The notes beneath the pieces are model-generated. The model was not told where the DNA came from, did no database searches, and was given only the letters and a program-made list of their open reading frames with translations. Shown piece by piece: positions 17,316 through 26,182 of a stretch of 64,000 nucleotides of DNA; the stretch's first letter is position 1; each line of letters begins with the position of its first letter. The translations under genes were made by a program, and so were the position numbers. This stretch comes from a virus. Location of the stretch: IMG/VR virus record IMGVR_UViG_3300020176_000010, positions 1-64,000 of that record. One strand, given 5' to 3'.

Positions 17316-20300
17316 ATGGCCCAGATTACGAACTGCCTGAAGCTCATCTCCCGCATGCCTGAGAGCGACCAGGACGCACTGGTTTCTCGACTTGACGAGC
17401 TGCAGGCTCTCGGCGTTCCTGCGCAGCGCGCACAGGTGCAGGCGGCCATCGACCTGATGTCGCGCCTGGAGCGCGAGGCAAACCCGCAGGGTATTCAACG
17501 CAGCGCAGCGCGCGACGTCACCGAGACGCCGGAGTTCCGCAGCTGGTTTGGCGATAGCAAGGTGGTGGATGCCGATGGCAAGCCGCTTGTCGTGTACCAC
17601 GCAACCACATCGAACATTAAAAAGTTCTCGACGAAGAAGTCAGCAGGCGGCTTCTACTTCACGCCAAACGCCGAAGATGCATACCCAAGCAAGCGCGGCG
17701 AAATGACGTCCGAGCGCGGTCTCAATGTGATGCCAGCCTACCTGGCCATCAACAGCCCACTGCGGACCAGCGACCCAGCCGATTGGCACAGGCTTGACGC
17801 AGACCGACGCTCCAGCATCGAGGATCGCGGATTTGACGGCGTCATTGTTGAAAACGAAGACGGGTCTGTGCGCGAGTACATCGCCTTCGAGCCCAGCCAG
17901 ATCAAGTCCGCCATCGGAAACCGGGGCACCTTCGACCCGGCCGACCCCGACATCACCCGCAGCGCATCCCGCCTGCCCGCCGGTGTTGAAATCATCGAGG
18001 TCGATGATGGCTTCGACGCCATGCAAGACGGCAAGCGCATCGGCCGCCTGCGCGACAACCTGCCACGCGGCGCCGCTGAGCGGCTGGACGAAAACGCCAG
18101 CGTCGACATCGTCAAGGTCGAGAACGAGTTCAAGGGCCAAGGTGTTGGCGCGGCCCTGTACGACGCCTTCTACGAGAAGCACGGCGGCCGCATCGCGCCA
18201 TCCGGCAAGACCTCGCCAGAGGCCTGGGCCCTGTGGAAGCGCAAGTTCCCTCAGAAGGTGCAGGAGTTCGTGCAGGCCGAAGCTCAGCGCATCCGCGACG
18301 GCGCAGACCCATTCATGGTCATGCGCAACATCACCGACAAGGACGTAGCGCGCGACGTGGCCATTGCGGCGGGCGACAACGTTATCCGCAGCGTGGCGCG
18401 GAATGTGGTCGATAGCGCCGAGTTCAAGCGCTGGTTCGGCGACAGTAAGGTGGCGGATGCCGAGGGTAAGCCGCTGGTGGTGTATCACGGCAGCCGATAC
18501 AACGCCGACATCAAGAGGTTCAGCGCAGCAAAGTCCGAGCAATCGGCGGCGGAGCGCGGAATCTACTTTACCGACAGCGCAGATCATGCAGATCAATACG
18601 CGAGCCAGTGGGGAGACGCCAGCCCAGAAGACGGCGGCTCAATTTACCCCGTCTATCTGAAGATTGAAAACCCCTACGTTTCCAATGCGTGGGAGTGGAA
18701 CATGGGCACAGACATCACGCCAGCCCAAGCTCGCAAACGAGGGCATGATGGCTACGTGATTCAAAACCACGAGGGCGGCACAACCTACATCGCCTTCCGC
18801 CCCGAGCAGATCAAGAGCGCCATCGGCAACCGCGGCACGTTCGACCCATCCGACACCGACATCACGCGCAGCGCCGCGCGCCCCGAATTCTTCAGCCAGC
18901 TGCAGCGCTCCATCGAACAAGTGCCAGACCGCCTGGCCACCATGTCTGCGCCACAGTGGAAGCTCTGGCTTGACGCCAATGCAGCCAAGCTGGGCGTAAA
19001 GAAGGACGAGATTGAGTGGTCAACAATCAAGGATTACTTGACACTTCGTGGCAAGGACAAGGTCACGCGCGACGAGTTGGCGGCATACCTGTCTGACAGC
19101 GGTGTGCGGGTGCGGGAGGTTGTTCTTGGTGGCGGCGGCACTGAAAAGGTAACCTTGGTTCGAGACTCAACCAGGCAGGACGCATGGGGAGAAGTCGTCG
19201 TCTATCGAAGCTCCGACGGGGCTTTCGTTGTCGAGAATGGAATTGGTGGGCAGAGCTGGTCGGTTCAGGATGCCGATTCATACGACAGCGACTACTCAGA
19301 AGACGATGGAAGCTACGCAGGAAGCTTCAGCTCACGCGAAGCTGTAGAGTCTTTCATCAATGGCCAGACGCAGGCCGCCGACCCATATTACTCCGGCGTT
19401 GGATCGAACCCAGCAACCAAGTATGGCGCCTATACCGTGCCCGGCGGCCCGCTCTCGCGCGATACTGAGATCCTGACCCGTGATGGCTGGATGCGGATGG
19501 ATGAGGTTCAGATCGGCGACGAGGTCATGACGCGACGAGATGAAGACGGCGGCCTGGAGTGGCAGCCAGTTGAAGCGCTGCCGACCGTTTACGCAGAAAA
19601 GCTATACCACTTCAAGAATCAATCGATCAACATGCGCGTCACGCCATGCCACAAGATGGTAGTCAAGCGTCGGCGCAGATCAACGGGCGAGATCGTTCGC
19701 GTCACGGCAGAGCAGCTTTGGGGCATGTCGGAGATGGTAGCCCCACTCACGGGGTCATGGGGCGGCGGTGAATTCTCTGACCTGTTTGATCAAGATCCTG
19801 GAGATGTCGCTGAGCTGCTTGGGTGGTTTATTGCAGAAGGCCACTACAAGACGGAGGCGGATGGCAAGAAGTCAACCATCGGTATTGCTCAGTGCCGATC
19901 AGCAAACAGCGACAAGTGCGCCCGTATCGAGTCCCTATTGGGGAGGATGGGTATCGCCTGGAATTACTCTGGCGGTCAGTATTGGCTGGGTGTCAAGAAG
20001 ATGTCTGCCGATCTGGTGCAGCTTCTGCATGCACAAGGGAAATCTGCTGAAAAGTATGTGCCTGGCTTCATGTTCAATGCGCCAGCCAGCGTCATTCAGC
20101 GCATGCTTGATGGCCTCTTGCTTGGCGATGGCTGCCTTGTAAAGCAGAATGGCCGAAAGCCTCGGTGGACATACCACACGAAATCCAAGCAGCTGGCAGA
20201 TGATGTCCAGGTGCTTGCTCTTCTCGTTGGTAAACGTGGATCCGTGTCTCGGCGCAAGACGGGTCTTTACACGGTCACCATCAATGATAAGCAGTGGGCG

Positions 20301-20879
20301 AGCATCGATGATGCGAAGCACGCGGTCGTCGATTACAACGACATCGCGTACTGCGTCACTGTGAAGAATCACTCGATCTACGTTCGTACCAATGGCGTCG
20401 CAGCGTTCACTGGAAACTCCAACTACCGCGAGGTGCTGATCACGTTGCCTCCGATTGGCCGGGTGAGATACACCGAGGAAAATGTCGTCGCCATCGATGA
20501 CGCGGACGACCCAAATCGTTCCCGCTACTTCTGGCGCTTCAAGGTTCCAGGCAATGAGCTACAGATCTCCAAGCAGGTTTACCGCACCCAGGAGGAGGCG
20601 AAGGCCTACATCCTGAGCGAGAAGCAGCCAGAGCCTCCGGCCGACAAGAACTACCGCTCCAGCCACTGGGATGCGCTGAATGTTATCGCGCATATCAGGG
20701 TGGATGATAGGGTGGACTCCGATGGAAAAAAAGTGCTCTTTGTGAATGAGCTGCAAAGTGATTTTGGCCAGGACTATCGCAAGGCAAAAGAAGCAATCGA
20801 GAGCGCTGTTGACACCGATTTTATGGGCATCGTCGAGCGCATGAAAAAAGCAGGCGTACTGGAGGTTGTTTGTGATTAA
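17316..20879 (+). CDS. Polyvalent protein, 5' portion, intein-containing (ART-GNAT-ART-LPD)
   Basis: 1187 codons. Residues 71-219 are an ADP-ribosyltransferase-like domain (FRSWFGDSKVVDADGKPLVVYHAT to SAIGNRGTFDPADPDITRS, quoted in part). Residues 220-320 are GNAT-like (VENEFKGQGVGAALYDAFYE). Residues 365-522 are a second ART (RWFGDSKVADAEGKPLVVYHG). A further polyvalent domain begins at about 530 and is split by an intein at 712-1034 in the motif PGG|SNYRE. The protein stops at LEVVCD, where a GIY-YIG gene interrupts it; the rest continues in the ORF starting at 21507. Probably ejected into the host and acting on host proteins. Confidence 0.8.
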   Translation: MAQITNCLKLISRMPESDQDALVSRLDELQALGVPAQRAQVQAAIDLMSRLEREANPQGIQRSAARDVTETPEFRSWFGDSKVVDADGKPLVVYHATTSNIKKFSTKKSAGGFYFTPNAEDAYPSKRGEMTSERGLNVMPAYLAINSPLRTSDPADWHRLDADRRSSIEDRGFDGVIVENEDGSVREYIAFEPSQIKSAIGNRGTFDPADPDITRSASRLPAGVEIIEVDDGFDAMQDGKRIGRLRDNLPRGAAERLDENASVDIVKVENEFKGQGVGAALYDAFYEKHGGRIAPSGKTSPEAWALWKRKFPQKVQEFVQAEAQRIRDGADPFMVMRNITDKDVARDVAIAAGDNVIRSVARNVVDSAEFKRWFGDSKVADAEGKPLVVYHGSRYNADIKRFSAAKSEQSAAERGIYFTDSADHADQYASQWGDASPEDGGSIYPVYLKIENPYVSNAWEWNMGTDITPAQARKRGHDGYVIQNHEGGTTYIAFRPEQIKSAIGNRGTFDPSDTDITRSAARPEFFSQLQRSIEQVPDRLATMSAPQWKLWLDANAAKLGVKKDEIEWSTIKDYLTLRGKDKVTRDELAAYLSDSGVRVREVVLGGGGTEKVTLVRDSTRQDAWGEVVVYRSSDGAFVVENGIGGQSWSVQDADSYDSDYSEDDGSYAGSFSSREAVESFINGQTQAADPYYSGVGSNPATKYGAYTVPGGPLSRDTEILTRDGWMRMDEVQIGDEVMTRRDEDGGLEWQPVEALPTVYAEKLYHFKNQSINMRVTPCHKMVVKRRRRSTGEIVRVTAEQLWGMSEMVAPLTGSWGGGEFSDLFDQDPGDVAELLGWFIAEGHYKTEADGKKSTIGIAQCRSANSDKCARIESLLGRMGIAWNYSGGQYWLGVKKMSADLVQLLHAQGKSAEKYVPGFMFNAPASVIQRMLDGLLLGDGCLVKQNGRKPRWTYHTKSKQLADDVQVLALLVGKRGSVSRRKTGLYTVTINDKQWASIDDAKHAVVDYNDIAYCVTVKNHSIYVRTNGVAAFTGNSNYREVLITLPPIGRVRYTEENVVAIDDADDPNRSRYFWRFKVPGNELQISKQVYRTQEEAKAYILSEKQPEPPADKNYRSSHWDALNVIAHIRVDDRVDSDGKKVLFVNELQSDFGQDYRKAKEAIESAVDTDFMGIVERMKKAGVLEVVCD
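19449..20417 (+). mobile_element. Intein with LAGLIDADG endonuclease (323 residues)
   Basis: Within the 1187-codon ORF. Block A is PLSRDTEILTRDGWMRMDEV, block B RVTPCHKMVV, endonuclease motifs LLGWFIAEG and MLDGLLLGDG (dodecapeptides), block F IAYCVTVKNHSIYV and block G AAFTGN followed by +1 Ser. Excision would rejoin PGG to SNYREVLITLP, and PGG-x-NYRE is a motif I know from uninterrupted polyvalent proteins, which fixes the ends. Residue 1 is Pro, not Cys/Ser, while Cys at block F position 4 and Thr just before Gly-Asn are present, as in class 3 inteins. Confidence 0.85.
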
Positions 20880-21507
20880 GACCTTCTATGTTTACAGGCA
20901 CTACCACACCGACAGCGGACTCCCATTTTATGTTGGCAAGGGGACCAGACTATCCAAGAGTGACGGCTATCGCAGGGCTTTTGATGTGCATCGAAGGAAG
21001 GCCTCATGGAAAAGCGCGTCCGCAAAGCACGGCCTAGTGGTAGAGGTTGTGGCCGAGTTCTTTGCTGAGGCGGATGCTCTTGCGTTTGAGGCCGATTTGA
21101 TAGCTATGCATGGTCGCCGGGATCTTTGTGCTGGCACGCTCATAAATCACACCGATGGGGGTGAGGGGTGCTCTGGGTTTAAGCACAAGCCGGAGTCAAT
21201 CGAGCGCATTCGGATGGCAAGCCAAGGGCGCCGCCTTGGCGATGCGTCACGCCGCAGAATCTCCGATGCGCTAACCGGTAGTCGGCACCCTGGCTACGGC
21301 CGCCGGCAGTCGGCAGAAACGTCCGAGCGAAAAAGGGTGGCGATGCTAGGTAAAAACTTAAATGGTCGCTCTGTGCTGGATCGCTCAACAGGCGCTGTGT
21401 ACAAATCAGTTCTTGCGGCATCAAGAGCAACAGGAATACCGGCACGAACACTCGCCAACTATCTGCATGGCGAGAGGAAGAATAGAACAGAAATGGAGTT
21501 CGCATAA
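20872..21507 (+). CDS. GIY-YIG homing endonuclease splitting a polyvalent gene
   Basis: 211 residues. The GIY-YIG module is at the N-terminus (FYVYRHYHTDSGLPFYVGKG), followed by NUMOD3-like repeats (FKHKPESIERIRMASQGR, SRRRISDALTG) and a NUMOD1-like C-terminus (VYKSVLAASRATGIPARTL). GTG 20872 is preferred because GGAGG lies at 20861-20865; TTG 20866 is possible. It overlaps the truncated upstream ORF by eight bases and its TAA shares a base with the ATG of the downstream half. Almost the whole insert is coding, which argues against a self-splicing intron around it. Confidence 0.85.
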   Translation: MIKTFYVYRHYHTDSGLPFYVGKGTRLSKSDGYRRAFDVHRRKASWKSASAKHGLVVEVVAEFFAEADALAFEADLIAMHGRRDLCAGTLINHTDGGEGCSGFKHKPESIERIRMASQGRRLGDASRRRISDALTGSRHPGYGRRQSAETSERKRVAMLGKNLNGRSVLDRSTGAVYKSVLAASRATGIPARTLANYLHGERKNRTEMEFA

Positions 21508-24500
21508 TGGCCTGCCGATACACCTACCAGGGCAAGACCTACGAGGCCCACGAATTCGACGACGTGCTGCGCGCTATGGCGCCAATGGATGCGGAGAAGT
21601 TCATGCCTACCGTGAAGAGCATTCCATCAGCGCCACTGATCTCCGACACCAAGGCCTGGGCCGGCCTCGCCCTGAAGCGCGCCATCATGATGGCCGTGGA
21701 GGAGGGGCACGACAAGATCGCTTTGATCACCGGGCAGCAGGCCGCGGATCTCTATGACCTGAGCAAGCAGATCAGCAGGGTCGAGTTCTCGGACGCCAGC
21801 AGCGGAGGCGTCAGTGATGCCAACCTTGGCGCGCCAGATGGATCTGGGAATCTGTCGGCATTCGACCTTGACGGCAAGCGTGTCATCGACACCTATGTCA
21901 GCGCCGACAAGATCGAGGACTATGTTGGCAAGGAGGTTGCGCGCAAACTACTCGAATCCGAGCCAAGGGCCGTCCGCGCCGCCGGAGTTGGCCTGCGTCG
22001 CCGCTCCCTTGATGGCCTAGACCTCAAGGTCGGTGGCGAAGGCATGCGCGCCTTCTACGACCAGATCATCCCCCAGGTGGCGCGCGACGTGCTGAAGAGG
22101 CTGGGCGGCGGGCAACTGGCCACAGCGAAAATCACAACCGACAAGAATGGCTGGCACATCACGCCACCCAGCCAGACGGCCAGCGGAAAGTGGATGGTCA
22201 AGAGCAGCGACTACAACTCCGTCGGCCTCAAGTTCGACACAGAGGCCGAGGCGCGCGCCGCCCTGGCCGAGAAGCAGGAAACGAGCGAGCAGGTTTCGCT
22301 CGACATCACGGACTCCATGCGCGAGAAGGTGGCCTCCGGCGTGCCGCTGTTCAGCCGCCGCCGTGGCTGGGATGCATTCCCTGACGCGATCATCGCGACA
22401 CCGCCGTCCACACAATCAAGCGACCCATCGTACGCAGCAGCCAAGGGCGGCGACATGAAGGCCGCGCTCGAGCTCGTGGACCGCGTGATGCCCGATGACA
22501 TCGAGCAGCGCGTGCGCGCAACCATTGGTGATGCCAAGCCTATCGTTGCCGCCGTGCACGCCGAAGAGGCCGCCGGCCGCAACAAGATCCCCTTGGCCAC
22601 CGCCTTCGTGCTCGGAGAGCGCATGGGTCTGCAGGTCGACGAGAAGCTGGTTCAGGCATCACGCGCCAAGCGCACCGGCTCCGACGGCATGGCCCGCCTC
22701 GGCGTGCAGCCAGAGTTTGCCGGCGAAGTGGAGCGCGACGCAGACTACCTGCTGGTCGATGACACCCTGGCCCAGGGCGGCACGCTGGCGCAGCTCAAGA
22801 CCCACATCGAGGACAACGGCGGCCGCGTCGTGGGGGTATTCGCGCTGAGCGGCAAGCAATACTCTGCTAAGATTTCCCTTGATAATGCAACACTTAATGA
22901 TGTCAGGGCGAAGTATGGATCGATCGAAGACTGGTGGAAAGGCGAGCTCGGCTACGGCTTCGAAGGCCTCACACAGTCCGAGGCCCGCTACATGCTCAAC
23001 TCCGGGCTTTCGCCTGAAGCCCTGCGAGATCGAGTCGCTGCAGCACGACAAGCGGCTGGCGCTGGAGATGGCGCGCAGCGTTCGGAAAGCGTTGGCGATC
23101 AAGAAGTAGTACGCAGCATGCCGCGCGTTCCTGGTTTGAACGCCGGGCCTGTCGAGAGCACGACAGGAGACTATGGCCGCGAGTACACGCCGCAGCAGTT
23201 GGCCATGTTCAAGAACACCGGCCGCACCACGCAGAAGCCGTCCCTCGTTGAGCGCCTAAAAGAGGCTCGCAAAGACTTGGGCAAGAAGATGGCCCAAGGC
23301 ATCGTCGATCAATTCCGCCCGCTGCGCGATCTCGGCGGCAACGCCTACACGCTGGCCCGCTTGTCAAAGGGCGCGGCCGGCGCGTTCGAGGCGCTGCTTG
23401 GCCACGGCAAACTGAAGATCGTCGATGGAGCCTACGACGCAGACACCAGCGGCGGCTTCATTGACACCGTCGGCAAACCCCTTGGCCGCGAGATCGAAGA
23501 CTTCATGTGGTGGGTAGCCGCCAACCGCGCGGACAGCCTTTCTCTGCAGGACCGCGAGAACCTCTTCACTGACGACGACATTGCCGCGGGCAAATCGCTG
23601 GCAGACGGAGACCTCGAGTTCGACTACCTCCTGCAGAGCGGCGCAACAACGCGCGACCGCAAGGCCGCCTACGAGGACTCGCTGAAGAAGTTCAACGCGT
23701 TTGGCAAGAATGTGCTGGACATCGCCGAGGAGAGCGGACTGATCGATGGAGAGAGCCGCAAGCTGTGGGAGAGTGAGTTCTACGTGCCGTTCTACCGCGT
23801 GAGCGAAGAGGATGGCTCATTCATTGGCGCAAAGATCAAGGGCGGCCTGGCTCGCCAGCGCGCGTTCCACGAGCTCAAAGGCGGAAGCCAGAAGCTGAAC
23901 AGCGACCTGCTGGCGAACACCATGCGCAACTGGGCGCACCTGATCGACGCGTCTGCGAAGAACCGCGCAGCCAAGGCGACGCTTGAGTCTGCGCAGAATG
24001 TCGGCATCGCGCTTGAGGCTGACGCTGAGACCGTACGCCAGCTCGGAAAGTCGATGGGCGGCAAGGGTGGCACCGTTTGGTTCATGGACGGCGGCCAGCA
24101 GCGCCACTTCCTGGTTGGCGACCCATACGTGCTCGAGGCAATCAATAGCCTGGAGTACGCCGGCCTGCGCGGCCCACTGATGGACGCCCTTTCCACAATG
24201 AAGCACTGGCTGACCGTCGGCGTCACGGCGTCGCCAGCGTTCAAGATCCGCAACTTGATCCGCGACTCGATTCAGGCCATCAGCTTGAGCGGCCTGAGCT
24301 ACAACCCGGTGACCAACCTGGTTGAGGGCTACAAGGCCACAGATCGAGCAAGCCAGGACTACGTCTCTACGCTGGCATCTGGCGGCCTGATTCGCTTTGG
24401 CTCCATGCTGGAAGACAGCGCATCAGAGCGCGTACGGAGGCTTGTGAAGAAGGGCGTCGATGGCAACACCATCCTGGACAGCGAGAGCAAGGTGCAGGCC

Positions 24501-25712
24501 TTCTATGGGAAGTACCTTGAGCCAGCGATTGAGGCCTACCAAGAGATCGGCAACCGCGGGGAGGAGATCAACCGCGCCTCGCTGTACAAGCAGCTGCGCG
24601 CAAAGGGCGTAAGTCATGCGGAGGCATCCCTGATGGCGCGCGACCTTATGGACTTCAGCATGCAGGGAACGTGGACCAGCATTCGGTTCCTGACCCAGGT
24701 TGTGCCGTTCATGAACGCCCGCCTGCAGGGTATGTACAAGCTGGGCCGTGGAGCCATGGAGGATCCTCGTCGATTCGCCCTGGTTACCGGCGCCGTGGCA
24801 CTCATGTCTATCTCGCTGCTGGCGGCCTACGGCGATGACGACGACTGGAAAAAGCGCGAGGACTGGGATCGCGATGGATTCTGGTGGTTCAAGTTCGGCG
24901 GCACAGCATTCCGCATTCCGAAGCCATTCGAAATTGGCGCCATCGGCAGCCTTGCCGAGCGTGGAGTTGAGCTCTTCACCAACGACGAGTTCACCGCAAA
25001 GCGCTTCGGCAGCCGGGTGCTCCACCTGCTTGGCGACAACCTGGCCATGAACCCAATTCCGCAAGCTGTGAAGCCAATGCTGGACATCTACGCCAACAAG
25101 GACAGCTTCTCCGGCAGGCCGATCGAGTCGATGGGCATGGAGCGCCTGCAGTCCGAGTACCGCTACAACGTGCACACAAGCATGATCGCCAGGGGCGCCA
25201 GCTCCGCGCTGAATGCGGCAACGCGCACCGTTGGCGCGGAGGCCCTCAGCCCGGTGCAGATCGACTCACTGATCCGCGGATACTTTGGATGGCTTGGAAC
25301 CTTTGTGGTTGCAGGAGCGGATATGGCAGTGCGCCCACTCACTGACGAGCCAGCACGCCCACAGGCCGATTACCTGAAGGTGGTGTCACAGGGTTTCTTG
25401 AAGACCTTGCCAGAGCCTGGCTCAAAGTACGTGAGCGCCATGTACGACCAGGCAAAGGTAATCGAGCAGGCCTACGCCACGCACCGGCAGATGGTCAAAG
25501 AGGGCAAGGTCGACGAGGCGCGCGAGTTCGCGGCCGAGAACAAAGATCTGCTGGAGCGCCACCGCAGGATCGAGGGCGTCAAAGAGGCCCAGTCCAAGAT
25601 CAACAAGCGCGTGCGCGAGATCGAGCTCAGCGACATGGACCCAGCTCGCAAGGCCGAGGAGATCCAAAAGCTGCGCGATCAGTCGGGCAAGATCGCTCGG
25701 AAGGTTTACTGA
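21507..25712 (+). CDS. Polyvalent protein, 3' portion (PRTase-like and LPD38-like)
   Basis: 1401 codons. The N-terminus (CRYTYQGKTYEAHEFDDV, then SAPLISDTKAWAGLALKRAI) continues the domain cut off in the ORF ending at 20879. Residues about 324-495 are phosphoribosyltransferase-like, with a PRPP-loop motif DYLLVDDTLAQGGT at about 414-427. Residues about 560-1330 are a large helical region with FLTQVVPFMNARLQGMYKLGR and a membrane-like SLLAAYG segment, resembling the C-terminal LPD38 domain of polyvalent proteins. The last 100 residues are a charged coiled coil. It ends the rightward late block of this window. Confidence 0.75.
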   Translation: MACRYTYQGKTYEAHEFDDVLRAMAPMDAEKFMPTVKSIPSAPLISDTKAWAGLALKRAIMMAVEEGHDKIALITGQQAADLYDLSKQISRVEFSDASSGGVSDANLGAPDGSGNLSAFDLDGKRVIDTYVSADKIEDYVGKEVARKLLESEPRAVRAAGVGLRRRSLDGLDLKVGGEGMRAFYDQIIPQVARDVLKRLGGGQLATAKITTDKNGWHITPPSQTASGKWMVKSSDYNSVGLKFDTEAEARAALAEKQETSEQVSLDITDSMREKVASGVPLFSRRRGWDAFPDAIIATPPSTQSSDPSYAAAKGGDMKAALELVDRVMPDDIEQRVRATIGDAKPIVAAVHAEEAAGRNKIPLATAFVLGERMGLQVDEKLVQASRAKRTGSDGMARLGVQPEFAGEVERDADYLLVDDTLAQGGTLAQLKTHIEDNGGRVVGVFALSGKQYSAKISLDNATLNDVRAKYGSIEDWWKGELGYGFEGLTQSEARYMLNSGLSPEALRDRVAAARQAAGAGDGAQRSESVGDQEVVRSMPRVPGLNAGPVESTTGDYGREYTPQQLAMFKNTGRTTQKPSLVERLKEARKDLGKKMAQGIVDQFRPLRDLGGNAYTLARLSKGAAGAFEALLGHGKLKIVDGAYDADTSGGFIDTVGKPLGREIEDFMWWVAANRADSLSLQDRENLFTDDDIAAGKSLADGDLEFDYLLQSGATTRDRKAAYEDSLKKFNAFGKNVLDIAEESGLIDGESRKLWESEFYVPFYRVSEEDGSFIGAKIKGGLARQRAFHELKGGSQKLNSDLLANTMRNWAHLIDASAKNRAAKATLESAQNVGIALEADAETVRQLGKSMGGKGGTVWFMDGGQQRHFLVGDPYVLEAINSLEYAGLRGPLMDALSTMKHWLTVGVTASPAFKIRNLIRDSIQAISLSGLSYNPVTNLVEGYKATDRASQDYVSTLASGGLIRFGSMLEDSASERVRRLVKKGVDGNTILDSESKVQAFYGKYLEPAIEAYQEIGNRGEEINRASLYKQLRAKGVSHAEASLMARDLMDFSMQGTWTSIRFLTQVVPFMNARLQGMYKLGRGAMEDPRRFALVTGAVALMSISLLAAYGDDDDWKKREDWDRDGFWWFKFGGTAFRIPKPFEIGAIGSLAERGVELFTNDEFTAKRFGSRVLHLLGDNLAMNPIPQAVKPMLDIYANKDSFSGRPIESMGMERLQSEYRYNVHTSMIARGASSALNAATRTVGAEALSPVQIDSLIRGYFGWLGTFVVAGADMAVRPLTDEPARPQADYLKVVSQGFLKTLPEPGSKYVSAMYDQAKVIEQAYATHRQMVKEGKVDEAREFAAENKDLLERHRRIEGVKEAQSKINKRVREIELSDMDPARKAEEIQKLRDQSGKIARKVY

Positions 25713-25891
25713 CAGCACGGGGCTGTGATGGCCCCGTATCTGATTGCCTGGAGGATGGATCCAACGATCCATCCGGCAGCCCCGAGGCAAACCATCCAGA
25801 CGACAGCCGTGCCAAACAAGTCCTTGATGCGAGCCTTTGTGGCACCGCCAAGGATTGCAAAAAGACCAAAGAAAGCGAGTAGTGCGAGCAT
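25706..25891 (-). CDS. Possible small two-helix membrane protein
   Basis: 61 residues from ATG 25891 (a TTG at 25915 would add eight). Two hydrophobic segments are seen: LALLAFFGLFAILGG and VVWMVCLGAAGWIVGSIL, joined by a basic loop (TKARIKDLF). It overlaps the 3' end of the polyvalent ORF by seven bases on the opposite strand. No Shine-Dalgarno sequence is visible, so this rests on composition only. Confidence 0.35.
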   Translation of the reverse strand: MLALLAFFGLFAILGGATKARIKDLFGTAVVWMVCLGAAGWIVGSILQAIRYGAITAPCCQ

Positions 25892-25918
25892 TGCCGATTT
25901 TATAGAGGTCGGCAATGC
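25888..25918. terminator. Stem-loop after the polyvalent operon
   Basis: Ten-base perfect arms GCATTGCCGA (25888-25897) and TCGGCAATGC (25909-25918) with an 11-base loop, then TTGAGTCTCTTTT. The U-run is imperfect. It may end the rightward late transcript, or be the leader of the small leftward membrane ORF. The 220 bases between 25712 and 25937 hold nothing else I can name. Confidence 0.45.
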
Positions 25919-25936
25919 TTGAGTCTCTTTTCTGCG

Positions 25937-26155
25937 CTAAATCGTGCAGAACTCGTGCAGCTGTCGCTTTTTTAAGACGTATGCCTCATGAGCCTTTTCT
26001 GGTGCCTCGTAGAAGCCTGCGTGGTGCTGCTTGCCATTCAGGTTCACCTTTGCTCCCCATGCGTTTCGCTGCGCAGACCAGTAGACGCCAAGCAGGCCCG
26101 ATGCCTTGTTGTGCGACCACGCCTTCCGCGTGTTCTGCGCATTCTGGGACTTTTG
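25937..26155 (-). pseudogene. AP2-domain C-terminal remnant of an HNH-AP2 endonuclease
   Basis: The leftward frame ending at 25937 reads SQNAQNTRKAWSHNKASGLLGVYW, then a complete AP2 domain (WGAKVNLNGKQHHAGFYEAP) and the stereotyped end KRQLHEFCTI (quoted in parts). This is the DNA-binding tail of HNH-AP2 homing endonucleases. The HNH part that should precede it is absent: the frame runs into the end of the IS605-family element at about 26155. The far side of the element holds another gene, so the front was lost, not merely displaced. Confidence 0.75.
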
Positions 26156-26162
26156 ACATCCT

Positions 26163-26182
26163 CTCCGGCCTAAACGCCGGAG
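26163..26182 (-). ncRNA. Right-end hairpin, probable part of the TnpB guide (omega) RNA
   Basis: Seven-base perfect stem with loop CTAAAC (plus-strand reading), overlapping the tnpB stop codon. In IS605 elements the guide RNA scaffold comes from this right end and the guide is the flanking DNA. The guide here would then be the AP2-remnant sequence just below 26155. This is inferred from the family. Confidence 0.5.

Noticed and set aside
20863-21510. Self-splicing intron around the GIY-YIG gene
   Set aside because: The ORF fills nearly the whole insert and its start and stop overlap the flanking ORFs, leaving no room for an intron core.
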